This document shows positions 34,200 to 42,380 of a stretch of 64,000 nucleotides of DNA, piece by piece. The notes below the pieces were generated by a model. The model did not search any database. It was not told the DNA's origin and worked only from the letters and a program-made list of their open reading frames with translations. The position numbers and the translations under genes were made by a program. Location of the stretch: contig JBPYFJ010000153.1 of the NCBI GenBank assembly GCA_051985675.1, positions 62,001-126,000 of the forward strand, given 5' to 3'. This DNA comes from JAFAXD01 sp051985675 (GTDB lineage: Bacteria; Pseudomonadota; Alphaproteobacteria; Rhizobiales; Xanthobacteraceae). Positions within the stretch are counted from its first letter, which is position 1; each line of letters begins with the position of its first letter.

Positions 34200-35231
34200 C
34201 TAGGCGGCCTGGACCCCGCGCGGTCGGGTGGCCGCGATGCCGCGCAAGTGCGCGATGAACTGCTTGGCACTCGCGTCCCACGAACGGGTGAGCGCGAAAG
34301 CGCGGCAAGCCTCGCGCGAGACGTGGAGCGCCTGGAGGCACGCCACCCGCAGATCCTCATTGAGGACGCCGACCGGGTTGTTGGCGATCACATCGCGCGG
34401 CCCGGTGACGGGGTAGGCTGCGACCGGAACCCCGCACGCGAGCGCCTCGAGCTGCACGACCCCGAAGGTGTCGGTGCGCGAGGGAAACACCAGAACGTCC
34501 GCGGCCGCCATATGGGCGGCGAGGCGCTCATCCCTGAGCGCCCCCAGGAATTTCGCCTCGGGAAATCGCCGCCGCAGCTCTGACTCCTGCGGGCCGGTGC
34601 CGATCACAACCTTGGAGCCCGGCAGGTCGAGCGACAGAAAGGCGGCGAGGTTCTTCTCCACCGCCACCCGCCCCACCGTCAAAAAGATCGGCCGCGGCAG
34701 ACCGAGATCGATCGCACGTTCCGGCCGAAACAAATCGGTGTCGACGCCGCGCGTCCACATGCCGAGGTTCTTGAACCCGCGGCCCGCCAGATCCGCCATC
34801 AGGGACGGCGTTGATACCATGGTGACCCGCGCGGCGGCGTGGAAGTAGCGCAGCGCGGCGTAGCTCCAGGCCTCGGGGATCGGCAGACGTGCCGCGATAT
34901 ACTCGGGAAACCGGGTCATGAAGCTGGTCGTGAACGGCAGCTTGCGCTTGACGCAGTAGTGCCGGACCACGGTCCCGATCGGCCCTTCGGTCGCGATGTG
35001 AATTGCGTCAGGGCGCGCAGTTTCGATTCGATGCGCGATCTCGCCCGGCATCGGAAGCGCGCAACGCAGGCCCGGATAGGTCGGCAACGACACGGACGGG
35101 AATCCGTCCGGCGTCAGGAACGTGATCGTCGCGTCGAATTTCCGGACGGTCTTGGCCAGCGATTTCAGGGTGCGCACGACGCCGTTGACCTGCGGATCCC
35201 AGGCATCGGTTGCGACCAGGATATTCATCAT
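34200..35231 (-). CDS. GT4-family glycosyltransferase, probably lipid-directed
   Basis: 343 residues. The GT-B fold opens with MMNILVATDAWDPQVNGVVR; the C-terminal nucleotide-sugar site has RPIFLTVGRVAVEKNL and the E-x7-E motif in TDTFGVVQLEALACGVPVAA. No signal or membrane helix is seen, so it acts at the cytoplasmic membrane face. The first four bases overlap the end of the upstream metallophosphoesterase (35228-36058). A PlcP-type phospholipase followed by a GT4 glycosyltransferase (Agt) is the known arrangement for replacing phospholipids by glycolipids under phosphate limitation. Role therefore inferred from context; mannosyltransferase activity is an alternative. Confidence 0.8.
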   Translation of the reverse strand: MMNILVATDAWDPQVNGVVRTLKSLAKTVRKFDATITFLTPDGFPSVSLPTYPGLRCALPMPGEIAHRIETARPDAIHIATEGPIGTVVRHYCVKRKLPFTTSFMTRFPEYIAARLPIPEAWSYAALRYFHAAARVTMVSTPSLMADLAGRGFKNLGMWTRGVDTDLFRPERAIDLGLPRPIFLTVGRVAVEKNLAAFLSLDLPGSKVVIGTGPQESELRRRFPEAKFLGALRDERLAAHMAAADVLVFPSRTDTFGVVQLEALACGVPVAAYPVTGPRDVIANNPVGVLNEDLRVACLQALHVSREACRAFALTRSWDASAKQFIAHLRGIAATRPRGVQAA

Positions 35232-36058
35232 GCAGGATGCGCCTCACTCACCATCACCGCACGATCGCTACGCGATCCTCCGGCGTCCTGCCAGCTCACA
35301 ATCTCGAACGATCCGTTGCCGTGCTCGGCCACCGCCGTACAGCTTTCGATCCAGTCGCCGCAATTGATGTAGCGGATGCCGAGCTCGTCGTGGATCGCAG
35401 CGTGATGGACGTGCCCGCAAATCACCCCGTCGACCTGATGCGTCTGCGCCAAGTCGGCCAACCCTTGTTCGAAATCGGTCAGATAGTTGGTCGCGTGCTT
35501 GAGCTTGAGCTTGGCCCACTGGGACAGCGACCAATGCGACAGGCCCAGGCACCGGCGCGCGATGTTGAGCACCCCGTTGACCGCGGAGGTCGCGCGGATG
35601 GCGGAGCCCGACAGGAACGCGAGACGCTGGGTGTGCTTGAGGGCGGAATCGAAGTTGTCGCCGTGGATCACCAGGTAGCGCCGGCCGTCGGCCGCCACGT
35701 GGACCGCCTGCTCCACAACCTCAACGCCGCCGAAGTGGGTTCCGTAGAACTCGCGCAGGAAGGCGTCGTGGTTGCCCGGGATGTAGACAAGGCGAACCCC
35801 GCGGTGCGCCGCGCGCAACAGAATCTGGACGACGTCGTTATGCGCAGGCGGCCAGTACCATTTCGCACCCAACCGCCACCCGTCGACAATATCGCCGACC
35901 AGGTAGATGGTCTCGGCCTCATGGTTACGCAGGAAGTCGATCAGGCGATCGCTCTGGCAGCCACGGTTCCCGAGGTGCATGTCCGACAGGAACAACGCAC
36001 GATATCGGCGCGGCCGGTGGGGCAACCAGTCGTTGTCTATCTCAAGGCCGAATCGCAT
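35228..36058 (-). CDS. Calcineurin-like metallophosphoesterase, PlcP/LpxH-like
   Basis: 276 residues. All metallophosphoesterase motifs are intact: LFLSDMHLG, LVGDIVDGW, IPGNHDAFL, LVIHGDNFD and ICGHVHHAA. Annotation transfer usually gives UDP-2,3-diacylglucosamine diphosphatase (LpxH), but most Hyphomicrobiales use LpxI for that lipid A step, and this family contains the rhizobial PlcP, which cleaves phospholipids to diacylglycerol under phosphate starvation. The overlap with a GT4 gene and a Pho-box-like site at 36081-36098 support the second reading. A paralogue lies at 55291-56091. Confidence 0.83.
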   Translation of the reverse strand: MRFGLEIDNDWLPHRPRRYRALFLSDMHLGNRGCQSDRLIDFLRNHEAETIYLVGDIVDGWRLGAKWYWPPAHNDVVQILLRAAHRGVRLVYIPGNHDAFLREFYGTHFGGVEVVEQAVHVAADGRRYLVIHGDNFDSALKHTQRLAFLSGSAIRATSAVNGVLNIARRCLGLSHWSLSQWAKLKLKHATNYLTDFEQGLADLAQTHQVDGVICGHVHHAAIHDELGIRYINCGDWIESCTAVAEHGNGSFEIVSWQDAGGSRSDRAVMVSEAHPA

Positions 36059-36080
36059 GGTTCGACAATGACCAAGTCGT

Positions 36081-36098
36081 GTCTCAGATTCATGACGG
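36081..36098 (-). promoter_or_regulatory. Candidate Pho box
   Basis: Minus strand CCGTCATGAATCTGAGAC, about 13-14 of 18 matches to CTGTCATAAAACTGTCAT, 22 bases before the start of the metallophosphoesterase gene and in the correct orientation. Weaker than the other sites in this window. Confidence 0.35.
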
Positions 36099-36267
36099 CT
36101 GGAGTGTCCGCCCGCCCGTGCACACTGACCATTCCCAAGCGTAGCCGGGTAGCACGATTCAAACCGGCTTTTGCGGCATACTGATGCCGTCAGCTTTCTG
36201 TTGCAACTTCCTGGGATATTTCAGGGTCGAATCACTGACCGGCGAGCCCCGGTCGAGGCGGGAGTGA

Positions 36268-37305
36268 ATGCGCAAACTGCTGGCGACCGCGGCGCGAGGC
36301 CTGCAAGAGCGCTTGAGCTGGCACTTCGTAGGCATCGTTCTCAGCTGCGGCATCATCGCCATTGCCGCCCATACCCTGTTCCACATCCTGCGAGACGTCG
36401 ACCTGGCCAAGGTCCTGGTGGCGCTACGCGCGACGCCCCCTCAACACATCACACTCGCTGCGGCTTTGGTAGCTGCCGCCTATCTGACGCTGACCTTTTA
36501 TGACCTATTCGCCTTGCGCACGATCGGCAAGTCCGAAGTGCCCTATCGGGTCGCCGCATTCGCAAGCTTCACCAGTTACTCGATCGGCCACAATATCGGT
36601 GCCACGGTTGTCACCGGGGGCGCGGTGCGGTTTCGGGTCTATTCGGCGTGGGGTCTCAACGTCATCGACGTGACCAAAATCGCGTTTGTGACCGGATTGA
36701 CCTTCTGGCTGGGCAACGCGTTCGTATTGGGGCTCGGCATGACCTACGAGCCCGAGGTCGCCAGCGCTATCGACCACCTCCCGCCGGCCATCAACCGGCT
36801 ACTCGGTCTTGGCGGGCTCGTTGCGATCGTCGCCTATCTGGCCTGGCTTTTGCCCCGCAAGCGGGTGATCGGCCGCAGCGGCTGGCTGGTCACCTTGCCG
36901 AACGCTTCTCTGACCATCGTTCAGATCTGCCTCGGCATCTTCGATCTCGGGTTCAGCGGTCTCGCCATGTATGTCCTGGTCCCAAGCGATCCCCCGCTCG
37001 GCTTTGTCCACGTCATGGTGGTGTTCGTGCTCGCGACCCTGCTTGGATTTGCGAGCCATGCGCCTGGCGGCATCGGCGTTTTCGACGCCGCGATGCTGGT
37101 CGGCCTGCAGCAGTACGACAAAGAGGCCCTGCTTGCCGCCCTCCTGCTGTTTCGGCTCCTGTACTACGTCACCCCATTCGCCCTGGCGCTTACGTTTCTC
37201 GGCGGGCGTGAGCTGTTGCTCAGCCTGCGATCGGTGGCGGCGCGTCGCGAGCGCGACAACGCTGCCCAACGGGCGGCGCGCGACCGGGTCACCCCGCCGC
37301 CGTGA
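36268..37305 (+). CDS. Lysylphosphatidylglycerol-synthase-type membrane protein (MprF N-terminal/UPF0104-like)
   Basis: 345 residues with about eight membrane helices and no soluble aminoacyl-transferase domain. SYSIGHNIGATVVTGGAVRF and GFASHAPGGIGVFDAAMLVG are the typical conserved blocks of the flippase part of MprF and of stand-alone UPF0104 proteins, which are thought to move lipids. GGGAGTG lies before the ATG. It is divergent from the metallophosphoesterase-glycosyltransferase pair, which suggests but does not prove a shared lipid role. Confidence 0.82.
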   Translation: MRKLLATAARGLQERLSWHFVGIVLSCGIIAIAAHTLFHILRDVDLAKVLVALRATPPQHITLAAALVAAAYLTLTFYDLFALRTIGKSEVPYRVAAFASFTSYSIGHNIGATVVTGGAVRFRVYSAWGLNVIDVTKIAFVTGLTFWLGNAFVLGLGMTYEPEVASAIDHLPPAINRLLGLGGLVAIVAYLAWLLPRKRVIGRSGWLVTLPNASLTIVQICLGIFDLGFSGLAMYVLVPSDPPLGFVHVMVVFVLATLLGFASHAPGGIGVFDAAMLVGLQQYDKEALLAALLLFRLLYYVTPFALALTFLGGRELLLSLRSVAARRERDNAAQRAARDRVTPPP

Positions 37306-37369
37306 ACCGATAGAGCGTGTTTCAGGAAGCGGGCCAGGACCTCATAATGATCGCAGAGCTCGGCGGCGG

Positions 37370-37500
37370 CCCATGGATGCCGTCATGGATGCCCAATTTC
37401 GGCGATTCCGGGCATCCATGACAATATGCTGAAGCGACTGCGCTTTTTCCCGTGTTTTGACCATGGATGTCCAAATCCGCGGGAAAGGCATCCATGCGGC
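37370..37500. repeat. REP-like palindromic repeat cluster
   Basis: GTCATGGATGCCC (37382-37394) and GGGCATCCATGAC (37410-37422) form a perfect 13-base stem with a 15-base loop. CCATGGATG also occurs just before (37372) and at 37471, where CCATGGATGTCC pairs with GGCATCCATG(C)GG about 17 bases on, and TTTTCCCG pairs with CGGGAAA. It fills much of the 314-base gap 37306-37619 between two genes on the same strand. The rest of the gap holds no gene I can see. Confidence 0.6.
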
Positions 37501-37619
37501 TGCGCGAACGGGCTTGCGCAAAAATAAACAAAATGTATGTCGGTTTGCGATTCTCCGGTTTTGCGTTCCCGGCCATCGGCGGCACTTCATTTCCGAAGTT
37601 CGTCTAAGAGGATGCCGCG

Positions 37620-38609
37620 ATGTATCAGGAATTTCGCAAACGGCGCACCCGGCGGTTGGGTCCCTTTGGCGCGCTGATCGTGCTTGTCCTGAGCGCCATG
37701 CCGGCGTTCGCTGACAATTATCCCTTACGCCCCGTGCACATGATCATCGGGTTCAGCGCCGGGGCCGCGGCCGATACGCCCGCGCGGCTGCTGGCCCAGA
37801 AATTCTCCCAACGGTTCAATCAGCAGTTCATTGTCGAGAACCGCCCGGGTGCCGGCTCCAACATCGCCGCCGACTACGTGGCCCGCGCGCCCAAAGACGG
37901 TTACACCCTCCTCCTGGCGACCGCTGCCAACACCCAGAACGTCTCGATCCTTCCAAACCTCACATTCGACTTCGCCAAGGACTTTGCGCCGATCGCACTG
38001 GTGTCGTCGGCACCGAACATTCTGGTCGCGCATCCCTCGCTCGGCGTCGACAACGTGCAGCAGCTGATCGAACTTGCCCGCAAGAAGCCGGGCGAGATCA
38101 TGTTCGGATCCTCCGGCGTCGGCACCTCAACCCATCTGGCCGGCGAACTGATCAACGTCATGGCCGGGGTGAAGCTCGTACACGTCCCCTATCCGGGCAG
38201 TGCGCAATCGATCACCGACGTGCTGACCGGGCGCATCCCGCTGGTTTTCGTGCCCGCCTCGGCGGCGATGCAGTACGTGGAAAGGGGCGACCTGAAGGCG
38301 CTCGCAGCGACCAGTCTCAAGCGCGCCAGCATCGCGCCCAATGTTCCGACCATGTCGGAGGCGGGTTTGCCCGGATTCGATCTCGGTCTTTGGTTCGGCC
38401 TGCTCGCGCCGGCCGGCACGCCACGCGACGTGATCGACAAGCTCGCGGCCGCGATCAACGACGCGCTCGCCTCCCCCGACGTGGCCGCGGTGCTGCGCGC
38501 GCAGGGCCAGGATCCGCTCGGCGGCAGCCCAGAGGATTTTGCGCGCTACATCGACAGCGAGATCAAGAAGGGAAAGGTGCTCGCCGAGGCCGCCGGGCTC
38601 AAGAAGTGA
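37620..38609 (+). CDS. Bug/TctC-family periplasmic solute-binding protein
   Basis: 329 residues with a signal peptide ending at MPAFADNYPL. Family blocks: YPLRPVHMIIGFSAGAAADT, APKDGYTLLLATAANTQNVS, LVHVPYPGSAQSITDVLTGR and LWFGLLAPAGTPRDVIDKLA. It is more divergent from the two paralogues at 30.6-32.9 kb than they are from each other, so it is not a recent copy. Ligand unknown; transporter subunits are absent. Confidence 0.87.
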   Translation: MYQEFRKRRTRRLGPFGALIVLVLSAMPAFADNYPLRPVHMIIGFSAGAAADTPARLLAQKFSQRFNQQFIVENRPGAGSNIAADYVARAPKDGYTLLLATAANTQNVSILPNLTFDFAKDFAPIALVSSAPNILVAHPSLGVDNVQQLIELARKKPGEIMFGSSGVGTSTHLAGELINVMAGVKLVHVPYPGSAQSITDVLTGRIPLVFVPASAAMQYVERGDLKALAATSLKRASIAPNVPTMSEAGLPGFDLGLWFGLLAPAGTPRDVIDKLAAAINDALASPDVAAVLRAQGQDPLGGSPEDFARYIDSEIKKGKVLAEAAGLKK

Positions 38610-38623
38610 GCTTCCCCTGTTGG

Positions 38624-39850
38624 TCAGCCGTGTCCGGCATCCGGGGTGCGCACGTGCTCGCGCTGGACGCCGATTCCCATGATGTAGGCCGGAATGCGCC
38701 GCAGGACGGGTAGCCAATCCACGACCTTGATCGCCGCCGGGGGGGTCGGACGCTGCGTGCCGGCCAATACGCGGCTGATGATCCTGTCCTGGATAAAAAG
38801 CTGAATGCCCTGGATCGCGCGCATCGGGAACACGCGTCGGCGCTGAACGGCCGCAAGCTCTTCGTCGCTCGGCCGGCCCCGGCGCAACGGCTCGTAAAGC
38901 AGGTTCGCCGCGGCGACCGCATCCTGAACCGCCAAATTGATTCCGACGCCGCCGATCGGCGACATGGCGTGCGCCGCATCGCCGATGCACAGAAGGCCGG
39001 GCCGGTGCCACTGCTCCACCCGGTCAACCGCCACGGTGAGCAGCTTGACGTCATCCCAACTCTTGATCTCCTCGACGCGATCGCCCAGCCCCGGCGAAAG
39101 CTCGCGGATCTTGGCCCGAAACGCCGGCAGGCCCGCCCGGTGCACCTGTTCGGTCGCACCCTTGGGAATGACAAACGCACATTGCCAATAATCGCCGCGA
39201 TTGAGCTTGATGAACACGTGCCCGGCTTCGATGCGACCGAGCGTCTCGTTTTGGTCGTCCGGCCGTCGCGAAATTCGCATCCACAACACGTCCATTGGAG
39301 CGCCCAGATCCTGCACCTTGAGGCCGGCCTTTTCGCGCACCGTCGAATGCCGCCCGTCCGCGCCGACAACCAGATCAGCACGCACCTCGCGCGCACCCTC
39401 CGGGGTATTGACCCGCACCCCGACCGCGCAGCCACCGTCAAATATCACGTCGGTGACGTCGGCGCGCATCATCAGGCCAAAGCTCTTGAAGCGCGCGCCC
39501 TGCGCCGCCAGAAAGTTGAGGAAATCCCATTGCGGCATGAGGGCGATGAACTTGCACACGGTCGGCAGATGGCGAAAATCCGCAACAGTCACGCTGGCCT
39601 CGCCGATCTGCGCGGAAGCTTCCTCGAGCCGCTGATGCGGCAACTTCAGAAATTCATCCAGCAACCCGAGCTCGTGCATGAATTGCAGCGTTGAGGGATG
39701 GATCGTGTCGCCGCGGAAATCACGCAGGAAGTCCGCGTGCTTTTCCAGCACCACCACGGCGATACCGGCGCGTGCCAACAGAAAGCCAAGCATCATCCCG
39801 GCAGGCCCGCCGCCGACAATGCAACATCGCGTGGTCAGATTTTGAGCCAT
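38624..39850 (-). CDS. FAD-dependent aromatic hydroxylase (PHBH-fold)
   Basis: 408 residues. CCIVGGGPAGMMLGFLLARA at the N-terminus, DLVVGADGRHSTVREKAGL (DG motif) near 165 and LLCIGDAAHAMSPIGGVGIN (GD motif) near 290 are the three hallmarks of class A flavin monooxygenases. These hydroxylate aromatic or related rings using NAD(P)H and O2. No quinone-biosynthesis neighbours, so a catabolic or tailoring role is likelier than UbiH. Convergent with the TctC gene at 37620, with 14 bases between stops. Confidence 0.85.
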   Translation of the reverse strand: MAQNLTTRCCIVGGGPAGMMLGFLLARAGIAVVVLEKHADFLRDFRGDTIHPSTLQFMHELGLLDEFLKLPHQRLEEASAQIGEASVTVADFRHLPTVCKFIALMPQWDFLNFLAAQGARFKSFGLMMRADVTDVIFDGGCAVGVRVNTPEGAREVRADLVVGADGRHSTVREKAGLKVQDLGAPMDVLWMRISRRPDDQNETLGRIEAGHVFIKLNRGDYWQCAFVIPKGATEQVHRAGLPAFRAKIRELSPGLGDRVEEIKSWDDVKLLTVAVDRVEQWHRPGLLCIGDAAHAMSPIGGVGINLAVQDAVAAANLLYEPLRRGRPSDEELAAVQRRRVFPMRAIQGIQLFIQDRIISRVLAGTQRPTPPAAIKVVDWLPVLRRIPAYIMGIGVQREHVRTPDAGHG

Positions 39851-39935
39851 TCGAATCGACCGCTTGTTTGAGATGCCACGGCATTGCGCCGCGGCGGGAC
39901 TGTAACGTACAAAGCCGCGCGTGTGGAACCGCCGA

Positions 39936-40103
39936 CTAGTGTCCCGATTCCGAAGTTCGCTTTATCTTGTCGCAGCCTCTGTAGCGAACTTCGGAATCAA
40001 AGGGACACTAGCAAATATATGATTCTAGTGTGGCTTTTGGATTTGAAGTTCCTATGACAAACGTGCCGCACGAATGATAGGAACTTCAAATCCGCCACAC
40101 TAG
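39936..40103 (+). repeat. Composite CTAG-bounded double palindrome, copy 1
   Basis: Unit 1 (39936-40011) has arms CTAGTGTCCC-GATTCCGAAG, with an extra TTT in the second arm. A 13-base spacer CAAATATATGATT follows (40012-40024). Unit 2 (40025-40103) has arms CTAGTGTGGC-GGATTTGAAG, with an extra TTTT in the first arm. Both units can form long hairpins. The final CTAG runs directly into AGGAGG, the ribosome binding site of the inhibitor gene at 40120. Confidence 0.85.
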
Positions 40104-40119
40104 GAGGAAGTTCGCAGCC

Positions 40120-40524
40120 ATGCGCGGCTTGGGTTGCAGGTCGTTTGCGAGTGTCGCGCTCGCCGCGTCGATCTGCGGCACCGCGCCGGCGCAAGACAGT
40201 GTGGTCACGCTGACGGAGAGTCAGAATGGCACTAGCGCGCAGATTTCCAAGAACCAAAAGCTGTACATCCGGCTTCCCCTGCAAGGAGGAACCGGCTTTT
40301 CCTGGCAACTGACGCGCGCGCCGAGCGCACCGGTGCGCCTGCTGAGTTCCAATACGCAACCGGCTGGCCCCGGCAATCTGCCGGGTGGGCCGGCGACCGA
40401 GCTCTTTGTATTTGAACCAACGGGCCCCGGCGCAGGCGCGATCGAATTCGGCTACCGGCGGCCGTGGGAAAAAGACGTTGAGCCCGCGCGCACGTTTGCG
40501 GTGCACGTTGTGGTGCGCGAGTAA
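40120..40524 (+). CDS. Exported chagasin-type (I42) cysteine-protease inhibitor
   Basis: 134 residues with a signal peptide (MRGLGCRSFASVALAASICG...APAQD). The three chagasin loops are recognisable: GGTGFSW (for NPTTGxxW), a Gly/Pro loop GPGNLPGGPATE and YRRPWEKDVEPARTF (RPWE motif). I42 inhibitors block papain-like cysteine proteases; in bacteria they may protect against host or own proteases. Its ribosome binding site abuts a composite repeat. Downstream gene is convergent. Confidence 0.78.
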   Translation: MRGLGCRSFASVALAASICGTAPAQDSVVTLTESQNGTSAQISKNQKLYIRLPLQGGTGFSWQLTRAPSAPVRLLSSNTQPAGPGNLPGGPATELFVFEPTGPGAGAIEFGYRRPWEKDVEPARTFAVHVVVRE

Positions 40525-40528
40525 TTGC

Positions 40529-41560
40529 CTACGCGACGCCGAGTTTCTTCTGCAGGCTGGTCGACGAGGTCGTGTATTGGAACACCAGCCGCTTCTCCGG
40601 GTACACGTAGTGATAGGCCTTTTGCGCCATCAGCGCTGCCTCATGGAAACCCGATAGAATGAGCTTGAGCTTGCCCGGGTAGGTGTTGATGTCGCCGATG
40701 GCGAATATGCCGGGCACATTGGTCTCGAACGCCGCGGTGTCGACGGGGATCAATTCGCCCTCGAGTTTGACGCCCCAATCGGCGACCGGACCCAGCTTCA
40801 TGGTCAGACCAAAGAATGGGAGGACGGCGTCGCACTCAATCCGATAGGGATCGCCCTTGTCAGGTTTGACGTGCACGGCCGCCACGTTTGCGCCTTCGCC
40901 CTCGAGCTTCGCCATCTGCCCGAGCTTCAAGTCCATCTTTCCCTCGGCGACCAGCGCCCGCATCTTGTTGACGCTGTCGGGCGCGGCGCGAAACTCATTG
41001 CGCCGATGCAGCAGGGTCACGTGCTTGGCGATCGGCTGCAGGTTCAGCGTCCAGTCGAGCGCGCTGTCGCCGCCGCCGACGATCAGCAGCCGCTGGTCGC
41101 GGAACGCGTCCATTTTGCGCACCGCATAGAAGACCGAGGTGCCCTCGTAGGCCTCGATGCCGTGCACGCCGGGCGGTCGCTTGGGTTGAAACGACCCGCC
41201 GCCGGCCGCGATCACGATCACCTTGGCTTCGAACTCTTTGCCCTGGTCGGTCCGAACGCGAAACAGCGGATCGCCGATTTTCTCGATGGTCTCGATCATC
41301 TCGCCGAGATGGAACGTCGGGCCGAACGGCTTGAGCTGCGCCATCAGCGCGTCGGTCAGGCCGGCGCCGGTAATGTAGGGCACAGCCGGGATGTCGTAGA
41401 TCGGTTTTTCCGGATAGAGCTCGGCGCATTGGCCGCCGACCTTGTCGAGAATATCGACGAGATGGGTCTTCATATCGAGCAGGCCCAGTTCAAAAACGGC
41501 GAACAGCCCGCATGGGCCGGCCCCGATGATGAGCACATCAGTTTTGATTGGTTCAGCCAT
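40529..41560 (-). CDS. Thioredoxin-reductase-like ferredoxin-NADP+ reductase
   Basis: 343 residues. FAD site LIIGAGPCGLFAVFELG, second dinucleotide site LIVGGGDSALDWTLNL and flavin-closing IFAIGDINTYPGKLKLILSG are intact, and the CxxC pair of thioredoxin reductases is missing. The C-terminal extension (YTTSSTSLQKKLGV) matches the TrxR-like ferredoxin reductases of Rhodopseudomonas and Bacillus. It would pass electrons between NADPH and ferredoxin. The ferredoxin gene at 41930 is on the same strand upstream, separated by 369 bases that contain a composite repeat. Confidence 0.88.
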   Translation of the reverse strand: MAEPIKTDVLIIGAGPCGLFAVFELGLLDMKTHLVDILDKVGGQCAELYPEKPIYDIPAVPYITGAGLTDALMAQLKPFGPTFHLGEMIETIEKIGDPLFRVRTDQGKEFEAKVIVIAAGGGSFQPKRPPGVHGIEAYEGTSVFYAVRKMDAFRDQRLLIVGGGDSALDWTLNLQPIAKHVTLLHRRNEFRAAPDSVNKMRALVAEGKMDLKLGQMAKLEGEGANVAAVHVKPDKGDPYRIECDAVLPFFGLTMKLGPVADWGVKLEGELIPVDTAAFETNVPGIFAIGDINTYPGKLKLILSGFHEAALMAQKAYHYVYPEKRLVFQYTTSSTSLQKKLGVA

Positions 41561-41766
41561 ACTCAGTCTATCCGAATCCCTTTGTTGCCGGCCGCACGGG
41601 GCCGGATTTTGGCAATGTTCCGGCAGGGTCTAGCGGCGCGCGCACATGATCGCAATCGTCAATATCAACTGCCTGCTGCAATGATCGTCCCTGGCGCGCG
41701 CGGATGAGAGAACAAAATACCTAATCCATGGACAAAGAGTCGCGGCTCGGTTGATCGAGCTCGCTC

Positions 41767-41933
41767 CTAGTGCCCCGTTTCCGGAGTTCGTGATACATCG
41801 CGGCACCTTCTGCCACGAACTTCGGAAACAAAAGGGCACTAGCAAGTATTTGATTCTAGTGCCGCTTATCGATTTGAAGTTCCTGAACGAGCTTGCGGCA
41901 GGTGATGCAGGAACTTCAAATCGGCGGCACTAG
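41767..41933 (+). repeat. Composite CTAG-bounded double palindrome, copy 2
   Basis: Unit 1 (41767-41842) arms CTAGTGCCCC-GTTTCCGGAG and, in reverse, CTAGTGCCC-TTTT-GTTTCCGAAG. Spacer CAAGTATTTGATT (41843-41855). Unit 2 (41856-41933) arms CTAGTGCCGC-TTAT-CGATTTGAAG and CTAGTGCCGC-CGATTTGAAG. The layout, bulge positions and spacer match copy 1, while arm bases differ in step. The terminal CTAG contains the TAG stop of the ferredoxin gene. The remaining part of the 41561-41929 gap shows nothing else. Confidence 0.85.
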
Positions 41934-42250
41934 GCCTGTCGCTCGGGCGTGCGCACGACGAGGCCATCGATGTCCGGCGTCACCTTGATCTGGCAGGAGA
42001 GCCGCGAGTTCGGTCGTACGTCGTAACCGAAGTCGAGCATGTCCTGTTCCATCGCGGACGCTTCACCTGTCTTCGCTTGCCAAGCTTCGTCGACGTACAC
42101 ATGGCAGGTCGCGCAAGCACACGCGCCGCCGCATTCAGCTTCGATACCGGGAATCCCGTTGCGGATAGCGGTTTCCATGACGGTTGCGCCGATTTCGGCG
42201 TCGACCGTGCGGGCGGTGCCGGATGCGTCGATGTATGTGATCTTGGGCAT
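41930..42250 (-). CDS. 2Fe-2S ferredoxin, adrenodoxin/FdxB type
   Basis: 106 residues from ATG 42250; longer frames upstream look like shadow. MPKITYIDASGTARTVDAEI opens the beta-grasp fold. The cluster ligands are in ECGGACACATCHVYV (C-x5-C-x2-C) and SRLSCQI. Such ferredoxins serve cytochrome P450s, Fe-S assembly or oxygenases. A reductase gene lies downstream on the same strand beyond a composite repeat, so the two were probably once one operon. The stop TAG is formed by the CTAG end of that repeat. Confidence 0.88.
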   Translation of the reverse strand: MPKITYIDASGTARTVDAEIGATVMETAIRNGIPGIEAECGGACACATCHVYVDEAWQAKTGEASAMEQDMLDFGYDVRPNSRLSCQIKVTPDIDGLVVRTPERQA

Positions 42251-42380
42251 AGGAACGAAAGCGCGGGACCAGTCGATTTCAGTTTCGGTGGAAACTGGAA
42301 TCGCCCAGTTTCTGGAATTGCAGCGATTGTCGGACACGAGACGCGATGCGTGACCGCGGGGGTGCGCGTCCCGGCCGTTC

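Noticed and set aside
37580..37603. GGCACTTCATTTCCGAAGTTCG as another repeat copy
   Set aside because: Shares only the short GAAGTTCG core; no CTAG ends and no second arm.
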